Source: Elephas maximus indicus
Lineage: Eukaryota; Chordata; Mammalia; Proboscidea; Elephantidae
Reading direction: 5' to 3'
Assembly: GCF_024166365.1 (NCBI RefSeq)
Contig: NC_064822.1
Coordinates: forward strand, 108,434,823 to 108,498,822
DNA length: 64,000 nt
Below the pieces are notes generated by a model. The model was not told where the DNA came from. It was given only the letters and a program-made list of their open reading frames with translations, and did not search any database. A program made the translations under genes and the position numbers. Below are positions 23,336 through 34,374 of this stretch, one piece after another. Positions within the stretch are counted from its first letter, which is position 1. The number at the start of each line of letters is the position of its first letter.

Positions 23336-24449
23336 TAAAATAAAGAATAATAGGACCTAATTAGACCTGATTAGTTTTAGGGCCATGACTTCATTTGTGT
23401 TTTTAAACAAATCCTTCCTGCTTGCAGTGCAGAGAGTAATTTAGCAGGTAAAATGGACAGGACTTGATGATGGGCTGATATGGTTGGAGGAGATGGGTAT
23501 CAAGGATGACCCCTCCACTTCTGCCTAGATGCCTCTTTGGATCATGATGTCATTCCTGAGAAAGGGAAAATTAAATAAAAGCCAGATAAATATCAGACAC
23601 AGTGGACTTCAAAACAAGGAATATTACCTTTGGGTAAAGAGGGACATTACATAATAATAAAGGGATCAATTTATTAAGAAAACAATAACTATCCTAAAAT
23701 GTGTATGCACTGAAAAACAGAACTTTAAAAAACATAAAAGTGAAATGGATAGAATTGAAAGGAGAAAAAAACAAATCCAAAATAATACTTGGAGACAGAA
23801 ACACTCCCCTTTCAGTAATTAATAAGACAAATAGAAAATTAGTAAAGATATAGAAGGCCTGAACAATACTATCAACCAATGTGATCTAATTGACACATAG
23901 AACTTCATTCAACAACAGCAGAATACACATACTTTTCTAGGGCACTTAGAATGTTCATCAAGACAGATCACATTCTGGGTCAAAAAGTAAATCTCAATAA
24001 TTTTTTAAAAAATAAAATCATATACTCTATGGTAAAATATCTAACCATATCTAACCATAAAAGAAATAAAAAACAGAATGATACCTGGAAAATTTCCAAA
24101 TTTAATTTTGGAAATTAAACAAGATACTTCTAAATAACTCATTCTAAAAGAAGCAATCATAAAGGAAATTATAAAACATTTTGAATTGAAAGAAATACAT
24201 CAAAATCTGGGGGACACAGCTAAAGCAGTGCTTAGAGGGAAATTTTTAGCATTACAAGCTGATATTAGCAAAGAAGAAAGGCCTAAAAATAAAAATCTAA
24301 GCTTCTGCTTTAAGAAACTAGGAAAAGAAGAGCAAATTAAAACCAAAGCAAGCAGAAGGAGGGAAATACTAAACATAAAAGCAGGAAGCAATGACCTTAA
24401 AAACAGAAAAACAATAGAGGAAACCAATGAAATAAAAAACTGGTTCTTT

Positions 24450-24708
24450 TCTGTGGTCAAATTTATCCCTAAGTATTTCATACTTGTTAATTCTATTGTA
24501 AATGGTATTTTTTAAATTTCAGTTCCCAATTGTTTATTGCTATTATTTAGAATACAATGGATTTGATTTGATCTTGTACCATGCAACCTTCCTACACTAA
24601 CTTGTTGATTTGTCGCTTTTTTTTTTTTTTTTTGAGATTTCATCACAAGGACAATCATGCCATCTGTAAATAAAGACAGCTTTTTTCTTTAAAAAAAAAA
24701 AAAAAAAG
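24450..24708 (+). mobile_element. Retroposed antisense-L1 transcript with poly-A and TSD
   Basis: The inserted piece reads as L1 ORF2 in antisense ('acaatcatgccatctgtaaa', 'ttctattgtaaatggtattt') yet ends in a + strand A-tract (24691-24707). The 10-bp duplication CTGGTTCTTT at 24440-24449 and 24709-24718 flanks it. The insertion was therefore copied from an RNA that carried L1 sequence backwards. Confidence 0.75.
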
Positions 24709-25052
24709 CTGGTTCTTTGAAAAGATAAAAATGTGAATAAACTTCAGGCCTGACTGATGGGGGGAGAGGGGAAAGAAGACCCCAACTACCAATATCACCA
24801 GTGAAAGAGATCTTATAGATAGTAAAAGAATAATAAGCAAATATTACGAACAGATTTTTGCCTATAAATCTCACAGCTTAAATGAAATGGACATATTCCT
24901 TAAAAAAAAAAAAGAGATAACTTGAATAGTTCTATGCATACTAAAAAAATTGAACTTTAAGTTAAAAACCTTCCTGCAAAAAAGAATTCCAGACCCAGAT
25001 AGCTTCATTGGTGAATTCTACCAGAACATTTAAGAAAGAAATAATACTAATT

Positions 25053-25597
25053 TGTAGTGAGTTCGAGGGAATTAGGAGCCTATCAAGGAAAAAGATAGGA
25101 CCACAAGATTAAGTGTTGTACAACAGGCTGTTTATTGGGGCCAATACATTGCAGGGGAGTGGTTCCTTACAGCAGGTCTTCCAGAGGCAACTGGTACAGG
25201 GAGCCACCAGAAAGGGAAGAGGGCATAAAAACTCTGGGAAAGAGGTGAAGGGTGGTAGGGCTATGTGTGCCTTTGCAATGTCCACCTGCAGCAAGGTGGG
25301 GAGTCTCTGGGTCAGATTGCTCTGAAGGACAGCAATTCCAAGGGTTCTTATAACTACAGGATTTTATCTTATCTATGGTTTAGCAGATGTTGGGTGCAGT
25401 TTTATGGGGCATGTAAAGCAGGCAGGCTATAAGTACAAATTTGTTTATTTGGGCTATTTTTAAAACAATTAGATGTGACCATATCTGAGTTTGGTGCCAT
25501 AGGGCTCTTTTGGACTAAACAGCCTCAGCTTACTAGGAGGAAATAAAAACTTGGGGTCAATACAGAGAGGCCACCTTTGGCTTATTTATGTAATGCA
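25053..25597 (-). mobile_element. ERV solo LTR (class I-like) within L1 ORF2
   Basis: About 545 bp interrupts L1 ORF2: the L1 reads '...ataatactaatt' then resumes 'attctacacaaattcttcc'. Ends are TGTAGTG...AATGCA. On the minus strand there is an AATAAA ('ggccccaataaacagcctg') about 95 bp before the 3' end, a layout typical of gammaretrovirus-like LTRs. Flanking AATT suggests a 4-bp target duplication. No internal viral sequence is present. Confidence 0.65.
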
Positions 25598-27832
25598 ATT
25601 CTACACAAATTCTTCCAGAAAAATAGAAGAGGAAGGAACACTTTCTAGCTCATCTTATAAAGTCAGCATTACCCTGACATCAATACCAGACAAAAACATT
25701 ACAAGATAAGAAACTATAGACCAATATCTTTCATGAACTTATTAACAAAATGTTAGCAAATCTATCAATAAATAAAAAAGATAATACATCATAATCAAAT
25801 GTGGTTTCTTCCAGGAATGCAAGGTTGGTTCATCATTTGAAAATCAATCAATGTAACTCATTTTATCAACAGAATATGCAAGAAAAATCATATGACCATC
25901 TTAATAGATGCAGAAAAGCCATTTGACAAAATTCAACATCTATGGAAATGTATATCTGTAGAGGGTAAATGTACCTCAATAAATGTGAATTTTAAAAAGC
26001 AGGAAAAAATGAGATGCTGTATTCCCAGGGCCTAGCGTATGTCTGGCATATAGTAGGTGCCTTATAGTCAATTCATAAGTGAATTATTTTTTTCTGGTAG
26101 GACTTTGGAACCTTTATAGTATCTATACACTGTTCTGTTTGCCCAGTTATCTGTTTACCCAATTTGTGTGCGTGTAAACCTTTTTTTTTTTTTTATTGGA
26201 CTTTAGATGAAGGTTTACAGAACAAACTAGTTTCTCATCAAACAGTTAATACAAACATTGTTGTACGACATTGGTTAACAACCCCTCAACATGTCAACTC
26301 TCTCCCTTTTCAACCTCGGGTTACTTAAACCAGCTTTCCTGTTCCCTCCTACCTTTCAATCCCTGCCCCAAGGATGGTGTGCCCCTTTAGGCTTGTTTTT
26401 TTCCGTGGGCCTGTTCAATCTTTGGCTGAAGGGTGAACCTCAGGAGTGACCTCATTACTGAGCTGAGAGGGTGTCCAGGGGCCATACTCTCAGGCTTTCT
26501 CCAGTCTCTGTCAGACCAGCAAGTCTGGTCTTTCTTTTTGAGTTAGAATTTTGTCCTACATTTTTCTCCAGCTCTGTCTGGGACCCTCTATTATGATCTG
26601 TGTCAGAGCAGTCCGTGGTGGTAGCCGGGCACCATCTAGTTGTACTGGACTCAGTCTGGTGGAGGCCGTGGTAAATGTGGTCCATGAGTCCTTTGGACTA
26701 ATTTTTCCCCTGTGTCTCTAGTTTTCTTCATTCTTCCTTGCTCCTGAAGGGATGAGACCGGTGGAGTATCCTAGGTGGCCGCTCACAGGGTTTTAAGACC
26801 CCACGCTCTACTCACCAAAGTAGAATGTGGAACATTTTCTTTATAAATTATGTTATGCCAATTGTGCTAGATGTTCCCGGAGACCATGTTCCCCAAAGTC
26901 CACAGCCCAACAATTTGGTCCCTCAGGGAGTTTGGATGTGTCTATGGAGCTACCATGGCCTTGCCTTGTACAGGTTGTGCTGGTTTCCCCAGTATTGTGT
27001 ACTGCCTTACCCTTCACCAAATTCACCACTTGTCTATTATATAGTGTTTTTCCATTCCCACCCCTCCCCTCCCTCATAACAATCAAATATTGTTTCTTTT
27101 TGTATGTAAACCTTTTCATGGGTTTTTACAGTAGTGGTCTCATATAATATTTGTCCTTTTGTGATTGACTTATTTCACTCAGCATAATGTCCTCCAGATG
27201 CATCCATGTTATGAGATGCTTCACAGATTCATCGTTGTTCTTTAGCGTTGCGTCTTGTTCTTTTTCATGCATTCTGTCACTCTGCTTCTTTATGGGTGCA
27301 TTTAGGCCATTTATATTCAGTGCAATTAGATAGGCGTGAGTTTATTGCTGTCATTTTGTAGTGCTTTTTTTTTTTTTTTGTGATGATAACATTTTCTTTG
27401 TTCCTCTTAATCTCCTGAACTGAGTTCCTTTTGTTTGTGGATTTCTTTTTCATTTCTTTCTTTTTTTTTTTTTTGTAGATTTTGTTTTTATTGAGACTTT
27501 ATGTTTTTCTTCTTTATTTTGATGAGTAGGTTTGGTAACTTTCTTTGTGGTTACCTTGAAATCTACCCTTGTCTTTCTAAGTTAGAGCCGGTCTATTATT
27601 ACTTGGTATTGCCTTGCCTCCCTCTCCATTACACAGTTCTATACCTATACCGTTTATCCCCTCTTTCATTGTTCTGATGTTGTTGTCATTTACATATCAA
27701 CCTCTCTGGTTTCCTGTTGCAATTGTTTTGGTTTTGGATAGTCCCTGAGAGTTCATTTCCTACATTGGTATCTGCCTGCTACAATCTTGCATCTCAGATT
27801 CAGGCTGTGATCTGATATTGTTTGTTCTCAAG

Positions 27833-28680
27833 CTAAAGGACTCCCTTTAATAATTCTTGTAAGTTTGGTTTGGTTTTTACATATTCCCTTAATTTTTGTT
27901 TATCTGGAAACGTCCTAGTTTCACCATCGTATTTAAATGAAAGTTTTGCAGGATATATTATTCTTGGTTGGCAATTTTTTTCCTTCAAAGTTTTATATAT
28001 GTTATCCCATTGCCTTCTTGCCTGCATGGTTTCTGCCAAATAATCAGAGTTTAGTCTTATTGTTTCTCCTTTCTATGTGACTTTCTGTTTTTCTGGAGCT
28101 GCTCTCAGGATTTTTTCTTTGCCTTTGGTTTTAGCAAGTATGATTATGCCTTGGTGTTTTTCTTTTGGGGTCTATTTCGTATAGGGTTCCTTGAGCTTCT
28201 TGGATGGTCTGCTTTTCATCATTCATGATATCAGGGAAGTTTTCTGTCAGCCATTCTTCAGTGATCATCTCTGTGTTTTCCGTTTTCTCTCCCTGTTGTG
28301 GAGCTCCAATCACTTGTAAATTTTTGCTTTTGGTTGTATCCCACATAATTCTCAGGGTTTCTTCATTTTTCTTTGCTCTTTTTTCTGATTTTTCCTCAGA
28401 GTTGTATCCAAGTGTTGGTCTTCAATTTCACTGACTCGGTCTTCCCTTGTTTCAAACCTGCTCCTCAGCCCTTCTATGACACTGTCCATTTCTGAAATCT
28501 TGTTGTTTACCTTTTGGATTTCTAATTGTTGTTTTTGTATGATTTTGAGTTATGAATTTATTTTGGCATTTTGTTCCTGTATTACTTTCCTGAATTGTTC
28601 CATTTTTTTGTATTTTCCATGAATTTGTCTGCCTTTTCCATAAATTTATCTATTTTTTTCCTCATTTCTGTCTGCTTTTT
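27833..28680 (-). pseudogene. L1 ORF1 remnant (RNA-binding, C-terminal half)
   Basis: The minus-strand frames at 28131-28346 and 27833-28039 read as L1 ORF1p. The first has LQVIGAPQQGEKTENTEMI, corresponding to the RNA-recognition region. The second has RIIYPAKLSF and ELLKGVL of the C-terminal domain. Frameshifts separate them, and the N-terminal part lies beyond the nested L1. ORF1p normally coats L1 RNA, but this copy cannot encode it. Confidence 0.85.
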
Positions 28681-29364
28681 TTTTTAAATTAGTTTTTATT
28701 GTGCTTTAAGTAAAAGTTTACAAATCAGGTCAGTCTCTCATACAAGAATTTACATACACCTTGCTATACACTCCTAATTGCTCTCCCCCTAATGAGATAG
28801 CACAGTACTTCCCTCCACTCTCTCTCCTCACATCCATTCGGGTAACTCTGGCCCCCTCTGCCCTCTCATCTCCCCTCCAGACAGGAGATGTCAACATAGT
28901 CTTATGTGTCTACTTGATCCAAGAATCTCGTTCTTCACCAGTATCATTTTCCATTCCATATTCCAGTCCAATCCCTGTCTGAAGAGTTGGCTTTGGGAAT
29001 GGTTCCTGTCTTGGGCTAACTGAAGTTCTGGGGACCATGGCCTCTGGGGTCCTTCTAGTCCCAGTCTGACCATTAAATCTGGTCTTTTTAGGAGAACTTG
29101 GGGTCTGCAACCCACTGCTCTCCTGCTCCCTCAAGGGTTCTCTGTTGTGTTCCCTGCTGGGACTGTCATCGGTTGAGGCTGGGCACCGTCTAGTTCTTCT
29201 GGTCTCTGGCTTTTGTAGTTTCTGGCTTATGTGGTCTTTTTCTGTCTCTTAGGCTCATAATTACCTTGTGTCTTTGGTGTTCTTCATTCTTCCTTGCTCC
29301 TGTTGGGTTGAGACCAATTGAAGCATCTTAGATGGCCCTTTACTACTGTTTAAGACCCCAGTTT
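28681..29364 (-). mobile_element. L1 3' UTR nested in the larger L1
   Basis: A T-tract then 'attgtgctttaagtaaaagt', the same subfamily as 45346-46025, 58284-59581 and 60288-60523. A 12-bp TSD (TGTCTGCTTTTT) lies at 28669-28680 and 29365-29376. It is 5'-truncated at about 680 bp with no ORF. Confidence 0.9.
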
Positions 29365-30673
29365 TGTCTGCTTTTTCCTTCAACTCTTGGATTGCTCTGA
29401 ATATTAGAGATTTGAATTCCCTGCAGTTAGTTCTAGTGCCTTTTCTTATACTGGAAAGTCATCTGGTATTTTATTTTGGACAACTACTGGAATCATCCTG
29501 CCCTGTTTTTTTTAATATGTTTTGATAATTGTCTGCCATCCTTGGGACATTCAGTAGTTATTTTGTTCGTTTCTTGATTGTAGACTTGTTTCATCCTGCT
29601 TTTTTGTTTTATTTGGTTACGTCTGAGCAGGTGGGCTGTGCATTCTTTGTTGTCTACTCATCTGTAGTCGTGATAATTTTCACCTCTTGTCCAGTGGGCA
29701 GGGCCAGTCATTCAGCTATGGTGCAGCAGGGCAGGTCTAGCTGAAGGGGAGGAACTGGGATGGCCCATGCTAAGGCTGACAGGGTGGGCCAGGAATCAGT
29801 GCTGGGCAGGTTCCAGTAGGCTGTACCCATGCTGCTTGGGGGTGTGATGTTCAGTGCACAGTGCAGGTAGGCAGGAAAGAGGGGAGAGGTTGTGATGTGT
29901 GGAGCTAATAGGGGTATGGGAAAGAAGAGAGAGAAACAGGAGCCAAAACAAAGAAAGAAAGAAAGAGTGCTAAAGGAGTTTGCCATTGGAGTGGAGAGAT
30001 GAGAAACCAAGAAATGGGGAAAAGTGAAAAGAAAAAAAGTGGGGGGGGGAACAACTAGATAAAAATTTGGAAAAGGAAAAAAGAAAAGAAAAGCCCCCAG
30101 AAGTCCTGGAGTCCCACTGGTGGGGCCGCTAAGACCAGGGAAGTGGCTCCCTGGCTGCCCAGTATAACATGGCTAGAGGTGGTATAGCTGTCACACAGAA
30201 CCAGGTATTCAGAAGACAGGAAAAGAAGATAAATGTAGAGAGATGAGAACTGAGAAATGAAGAAAGACAGAAAAGGAAAAAGAGAGAGAAAAGAAAAAAA
30301 AAGAAAGAAATGCCCCCAGAGATTCCACCTACGTGGCTGCGCAGATTAGGGGCATGGATCCTGAGCTGTGCATGCAGCCTGACTAGAAGGGGTTCCCAAG
30401 CTATGAAAAGAAAAAGAAAACAAACAAAAAAAGCAGAACAAAGCAAAACAAGGGGGAAAAAAACCAGGGATCCCACCAGTGTGGTGTCGCAGGCCGGGAG
30501 AGTGGTTCCCCAGTTGAGCGTGGCTTCACAGCCTTTCAAGAAGAAGCAAAGATGGCACACAGAGCCAGGTGTTCCAGGGAAGGGAGGGGGAGGTGGTAGG
30601 AGGCACAGAAGAAACCAAAAGAGATGAAAAGAAGCAACACCAGCTCAGGGGCCCGGCCAGTGTGGTCAGGGTG

Positions 30674-31062
30674 AATCCAAGCAGCCTGAGGCTAAAGCAG
30701 TAGACTCCAGTTCAAGAGACTGAGGCTGGCAGGAAGCAGAGGAGGCTGAAGGGGGCGTGGAGGGGAAGAAGCGAGGTTTAGGAAAGCATGTATCGCTCAT
30801 TACTGGTGCTCTAGTCTCCTGGTGGGAGTTGCTTTCCTGTACTCCCTGTCCATAGATCTTCGATGTGGGTGGGGCTAATCCAAGCAGCATGGACGCTGCA
30901 CTTCCCAGGTGGCCCAGCCACAGCAGCCAGCCTGGAAGCTCAGAGGTAGAACAGCGGGGAGAGAATGGGGGGTGGGAAAGTGTGTATCACTGGTTACTGG
31001 GTGCTCTGTCTCCTCCTGGGAGTTCTGGGAAGCTGCTTTCCCTTGCTCCCTGTCTGCCAAAC
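30674..31062 (-). repeat. Tandem L1 5' UTR monomers (two units, about 203 bp)
   Basis: Unit A starts at 30674 and unit B at 30877, both with 'aatccaagcagc'. They share 'tgtatc.ct..ttactgg.tgctc', 'tcctggtgggagtt'-like and 'gctttcc.t.ctccctgtc' blocks. A further, looser repetition of 'cacacagagccaggtrttc' and 'cc.gtgtgg' blocks is seen at about 30100-30620. Tandem monomers are known from rodent L1 promoters. Confidence 0.7.
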
Positions 31063-31311
31063 CCTGACAGGAGTCCAAGATGGTGGATTTGTGCTGCCTT
31101 AGCTGATGGGGCCCTTTGCACACATCTCCCCTCACTCTCTGTCCTCTGTCAGTTTATTACCCCATTCCGTGCTTGGATCTCTTCATTTGACAGTTCAGGT
31201 TCTAGAAATGACATTTGTCTCTGTTTTACTTAGTTTTTCGGGTCTTTACTGTGGAGGGACAGCGTGGGGCTTCTATCTATGGTGCCATGTTGGCCGGGGA
31301 AGTCTCTTTAC

Positions 31312-32908
31312 CCTATTATTAATAATAATCTCCCTGAATATTTTGATTTTTTATTTATTTTTTTTATTCCCAGCTCGCTGTTTGTACAACTGAATCAAAC
31401 TGAGTAACTTAAACCTCCATATTGATGACTCTTCCAGGAGAAAGGCAGGGGTGTGGAAGGAGGGCACCCTCCAGGAGCATCTGCTGTGCTCCAGGCCCCA
31501 TCGTGCACGTTTAATCCCTACAGCAGATGAGGAAACTGAAGCTCAGAGAAGCTCACTAATTTGACCAAGGTCAACTCAGCAAGCAACCACCAAAGCTAGG
31601 ATTCAAACTCAGATCTGTCTGACTCCAGAATCTATGGTCTTTTTCTCATCTTCTCTTTTCCTTGAGATCCTTAACTCCATGATTTTCAGCATCTCAGCCA
31701 CCTTCAAATGACTTCTTCTGCTGCCCTGACCCCAAACTCTGAAGATGCTCCCCTCTCAGATTTCACATCCAATGCTCCCTCACTTTCTATTCAAGGTTGC
31801 TGTCAACTGTCATGCCAACCCTCAGTCTCTGGACTCCTCTTCCACTGAGGTCTTCTGGTGCCTTTGCTTCTCCCACCCAACCTGCCTTAAGAGTCAGCCA
31901 TTTCAGCAATGTTTTAAGCTTAGATTCCTTTGCCCCTGAGTCTCTACCTCTTCTGCCCTCTCATCCCCCAGTGAAACCCACCATTCTCCTCCCCTAACAC
32001 CAGGACACAGATTGCTTCCTATGTGGTTGGTCTTATCATAAATCCATGCTGTGTAACCTCAGCTGGGATCTCACAGTCATTCCCCCACCCTTTTATGCGT
32101 CGTGGTAGACCATCTACCCCACCACTGTTCTGCAGTGCTACGTCCTTCCTGCTGTCCTTTTGCCCCTGTCATATATGAACTGTCACATATGTCAAATCCC
32201 AGCCCTGCTACTGATGAGTACTATCATTTTTCAGGCTTCAGCTTGAATGTCACTTCCCCCAGGATCTTATGTAAGTCACCTGTTCCTGCTACAGGCTTCC
32301 ACTGTTCCCTGGACCTGCCCTCACCCTACACCAACCAAACTTTATTGTCATTGCTTGTTCGACTATTGATAAGCCTTACTAAATTGTACCATCCTAAGAG
32401 AATCCTCCATCAATCTACCTACAGCAAGGTATCACCCTGTTTTCTCCTTTCCTTCAGCTGATGAACTTCTTAAAAGAGAAATCTATACTCTGCCTCCACT
32501 TTGTCACTAGCCACTCACTCCTTAAACCTTCATCATCTAGCTTCAGTCTCCATCACTCTACTGAAAGTACTCTTCTTGTCTTCAGCCTCCTGGATCTCTC
32601 TGTGCATCTGATCCTGTGGACAGCCCTTCCTTGAAACTCATCCTCTTAAGCTTTTATGACACCTCTCCCCTCCCAGGTCTCTTCTTGGGAGCTGTCAGGA
32701 GTCTAGGCCTCCTCCTTTTTCTCTTCTCTTTTTCCTCTGTCTCTTCCTCCTCCTGTAGCCCCCAGTCCCTCCATGAAGAGTCTGTATACTTCTTTTCTCT
32801 TACTCCATCTCACCCACACCAGGGTTTCCCCCAAATCCTCTATGTGCGTGTCTCCCAGACAAGGCCACCACATACGGCCGTGCAGGTTGTTCAGTGCACA
32901 AGGGCACC
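31312..32908. other. Intergenic, pyrimidine-rich; one MIR
   Basis: A sense MIR lies at 31470-31640 ('cagatgaggaaactgaagct', 'attcaaactcagatctgtct'). The rest (31640-32900) is T/C-rich, possibly an old diverged LINE in antisense, but I cannot name it. No gene is seen. Confidence 0.45.
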
Positions 32909-33605
32909 TGCCTTAGTCATCTAGTGCTGCTATAACAGAAATACCACAAGTGGATGGCTTTAACAAACTTAAATTTATTCTCTCACAGTCTAGTAGGCTA
33001 AAAGTCCGAGTTCAGGACACCAGCTCCAGGGGAAGGCTTTCTCTGTCAGCTCTGGAGGAAGGTCCTTGTCATCAATCTTCCTCTGGTCTAGGAGCTTCTC
33101 AACATGGGGATTCCAGGTCCAAAGGAAGCACTGTGCTCCTGGCACTACTTTCTTGGTAGTATGAGGTCCTCCTGTCTCTTTGCTTGCTTCCCTCTTTTAT
33201 CTCAAAAGAGATTGACTCAAGGTACAACCTAATCTTGTAAATTGAGTCCTGCCTCATTAACATAACTGCCTCTAATCCTGCCTCATTAACATCATAAACC
33301 AAAAAAACCAAACCCGGTGCCATCTAGTCGATTCTGACTCAGCGACCCTATAGGACAGAGTAGAACTGCCCCATAGAGTTTCCAGGGAGCGCCTGGCAGA
33401 TTCAAACTGCCGACCCTTTGATTAGCAGCCATAGCACTTAACCACCACACCACCAGGGTTTCCAATTAACATCACAGAGGTAGGATTTATAACACAAAGG
33501 AAAATCACATCAGATGACAAAATGGTGGACAATCACACAATATTGGGAATCATGGCATAGCCAAGTTGACAGACATTTTTGGGGGACACAATTCAATTCA
33601 TAACA
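32909..33605 (-). mobile_element. Solo LTR, same family as 5833-6430, with 5-bp TSD
   Basis: On the minus strand it reads TGTTATGAATTG... to ...GACTAAGGCA. GCACC flanks both sides (32904-32908 and 33606-33610), and a 5-bp duplication fits ERVL/MaLR integration. An AfroSINE at 33301-33463 interrupts it. No internal ERV sequence is attached. Confidence 0.82.
33301..33463 (-). mobile_element. AfroSINE inside the solo LTR
   Basis: An antisense copy from an A-rich tail to 'ccaccacaccaccagggttt'. The LTR sequence 'attaacatca' is duplicated on both sides ('cctcattaacatcataaacc' and 'aattaacatcacagagg'). Confidence 0.9.
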
Positions 33606-33610
33606 GCACC

Positions 33611-34374
33611 CAAACAAGGTTACAAGAAGCAGGCTGCCTTTCTCCAATATGCATAAGGGCACTATGGGCTAGCTATGGCCCTGCATCTGTGTCTTGCCCA
33701 CATTCCAGCGATGCTTTCCCAGCTGCTCACAAGGTAGCTTCTTCAGGACATTGCTCGTAGATCTGCCGAGAGAGCCTGACAGAGACATGGTCTATTGACT
33801 AGGTGATCTTAAGGCAGGTTCTTGGCCACTCTATTCTTCCATTTCACCCTTTTTCCATAGATTCAATCTTAGCCAGCCCCTGCCCTGTCCAGGTTGAAAG
33901 GAAAGAAATCATGACAATCGAGAAGCAAAAGGCTAAGAGTTATGAGGGCAATAGGAATGGGGAGGGACTAGAAAAAAAGGGCCAGCTGGGGGCAAACCAG
34001 ACAAGAGAGGAAATTGACTGGATTAGCAGTTTTCACAGCTCCTTCAGGCAGGTAGTCTCATTTAATCTCAATGAAAACTCTTTAAGTAGATGTTCCTATT
34101 ATCCTTATTCTTCAGCTGAGGAGACCAAGTTTAGTGAAGGTTGCCCAAGATCACACAGCCAGTGGTGGAACCTTGAACCCTAGTCTTTTGACGTCAAGTG
34201 TCATGCTCATCATCCCTGTGCCTCACCCACCTGTGGGAAGATTCATTGAGGTAATAGGTTGGGGGCTGGGGCTGGCATTGGGGTTTACCTCAGGAGAGAC
34301 CGGGAGCACCAAGGTAAGAAGGGGGAGAGGGCATGAAAACCGGTGAGGATATCCCTGGTGGGTGACAGCTGGCT
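33611..34374. other. Intergenic; one MIR
   Basis: A MIR lies at about 34030-34200 ('ctcatttaatctcaatgaaa', 'aggttgcccaagatcacaca'). The rest is unique. No gene is seen. Confidence 0.5.

Larger units (their letters stand above)
23560..25960 (+). mobile_element. L1 ORF2 fragment, old, with nested insertions
   Basis: Antique L1 ORF2 on the + strand: 'atcacattctgggtcaaaaa' from the endonuclease-RT interval, 'ttgctgatattag'-like midregion, 'gaattctaccagaacattta', and the RT-domain start 'agatgcagaaaagccatttg' near 25908. It is riddled with stops. It is interrupted by a 260-bp insertion at 24450 and an LTR at 25053, and it ends before the RT catalytic core. Confidence 0.8.
26180..31311 (-). mobile_element. 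L1 with 5' UTR and ORF1 but nearly all of ORF2 deleted
   Basis: Read on the minus strand: the 5' end is near 31311 ('ccccggccaacatggcacca'), then a long 5' UTR with tandem monomers, ORF1 remnants to 27833, and the start of ORF2 at 27354 (ATGACAGCAATAAACTCACG). Only about 95 bp of ORF2 remain. At about 27250-27262 the sequence jumps to the L1 3' UTR ('tgaatctgtgaagcatctc'), which runs to a T-tract at 26180-26194. A second L1 (28681-29364) is nested in it. I found no convincing target-site duplication. Confidence 0.85.

Noticed and set aside
27102-27118. Apparent target-site duplication 'gtaaacctttt' matching 26176-26186, suggesting a separate short L1 at 26.2-27.1 kb
   Set aside because: The sequence through 27102 is continuous L1 3' UTR when compared with the copy at 58.3-59.6 kb, so the match is internal and coincidental.
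30129-31393. Several 70-140 residue frames on both strands
   Set aside because: They lie in the L1 5' UTR or immediate flank and have no known domain.
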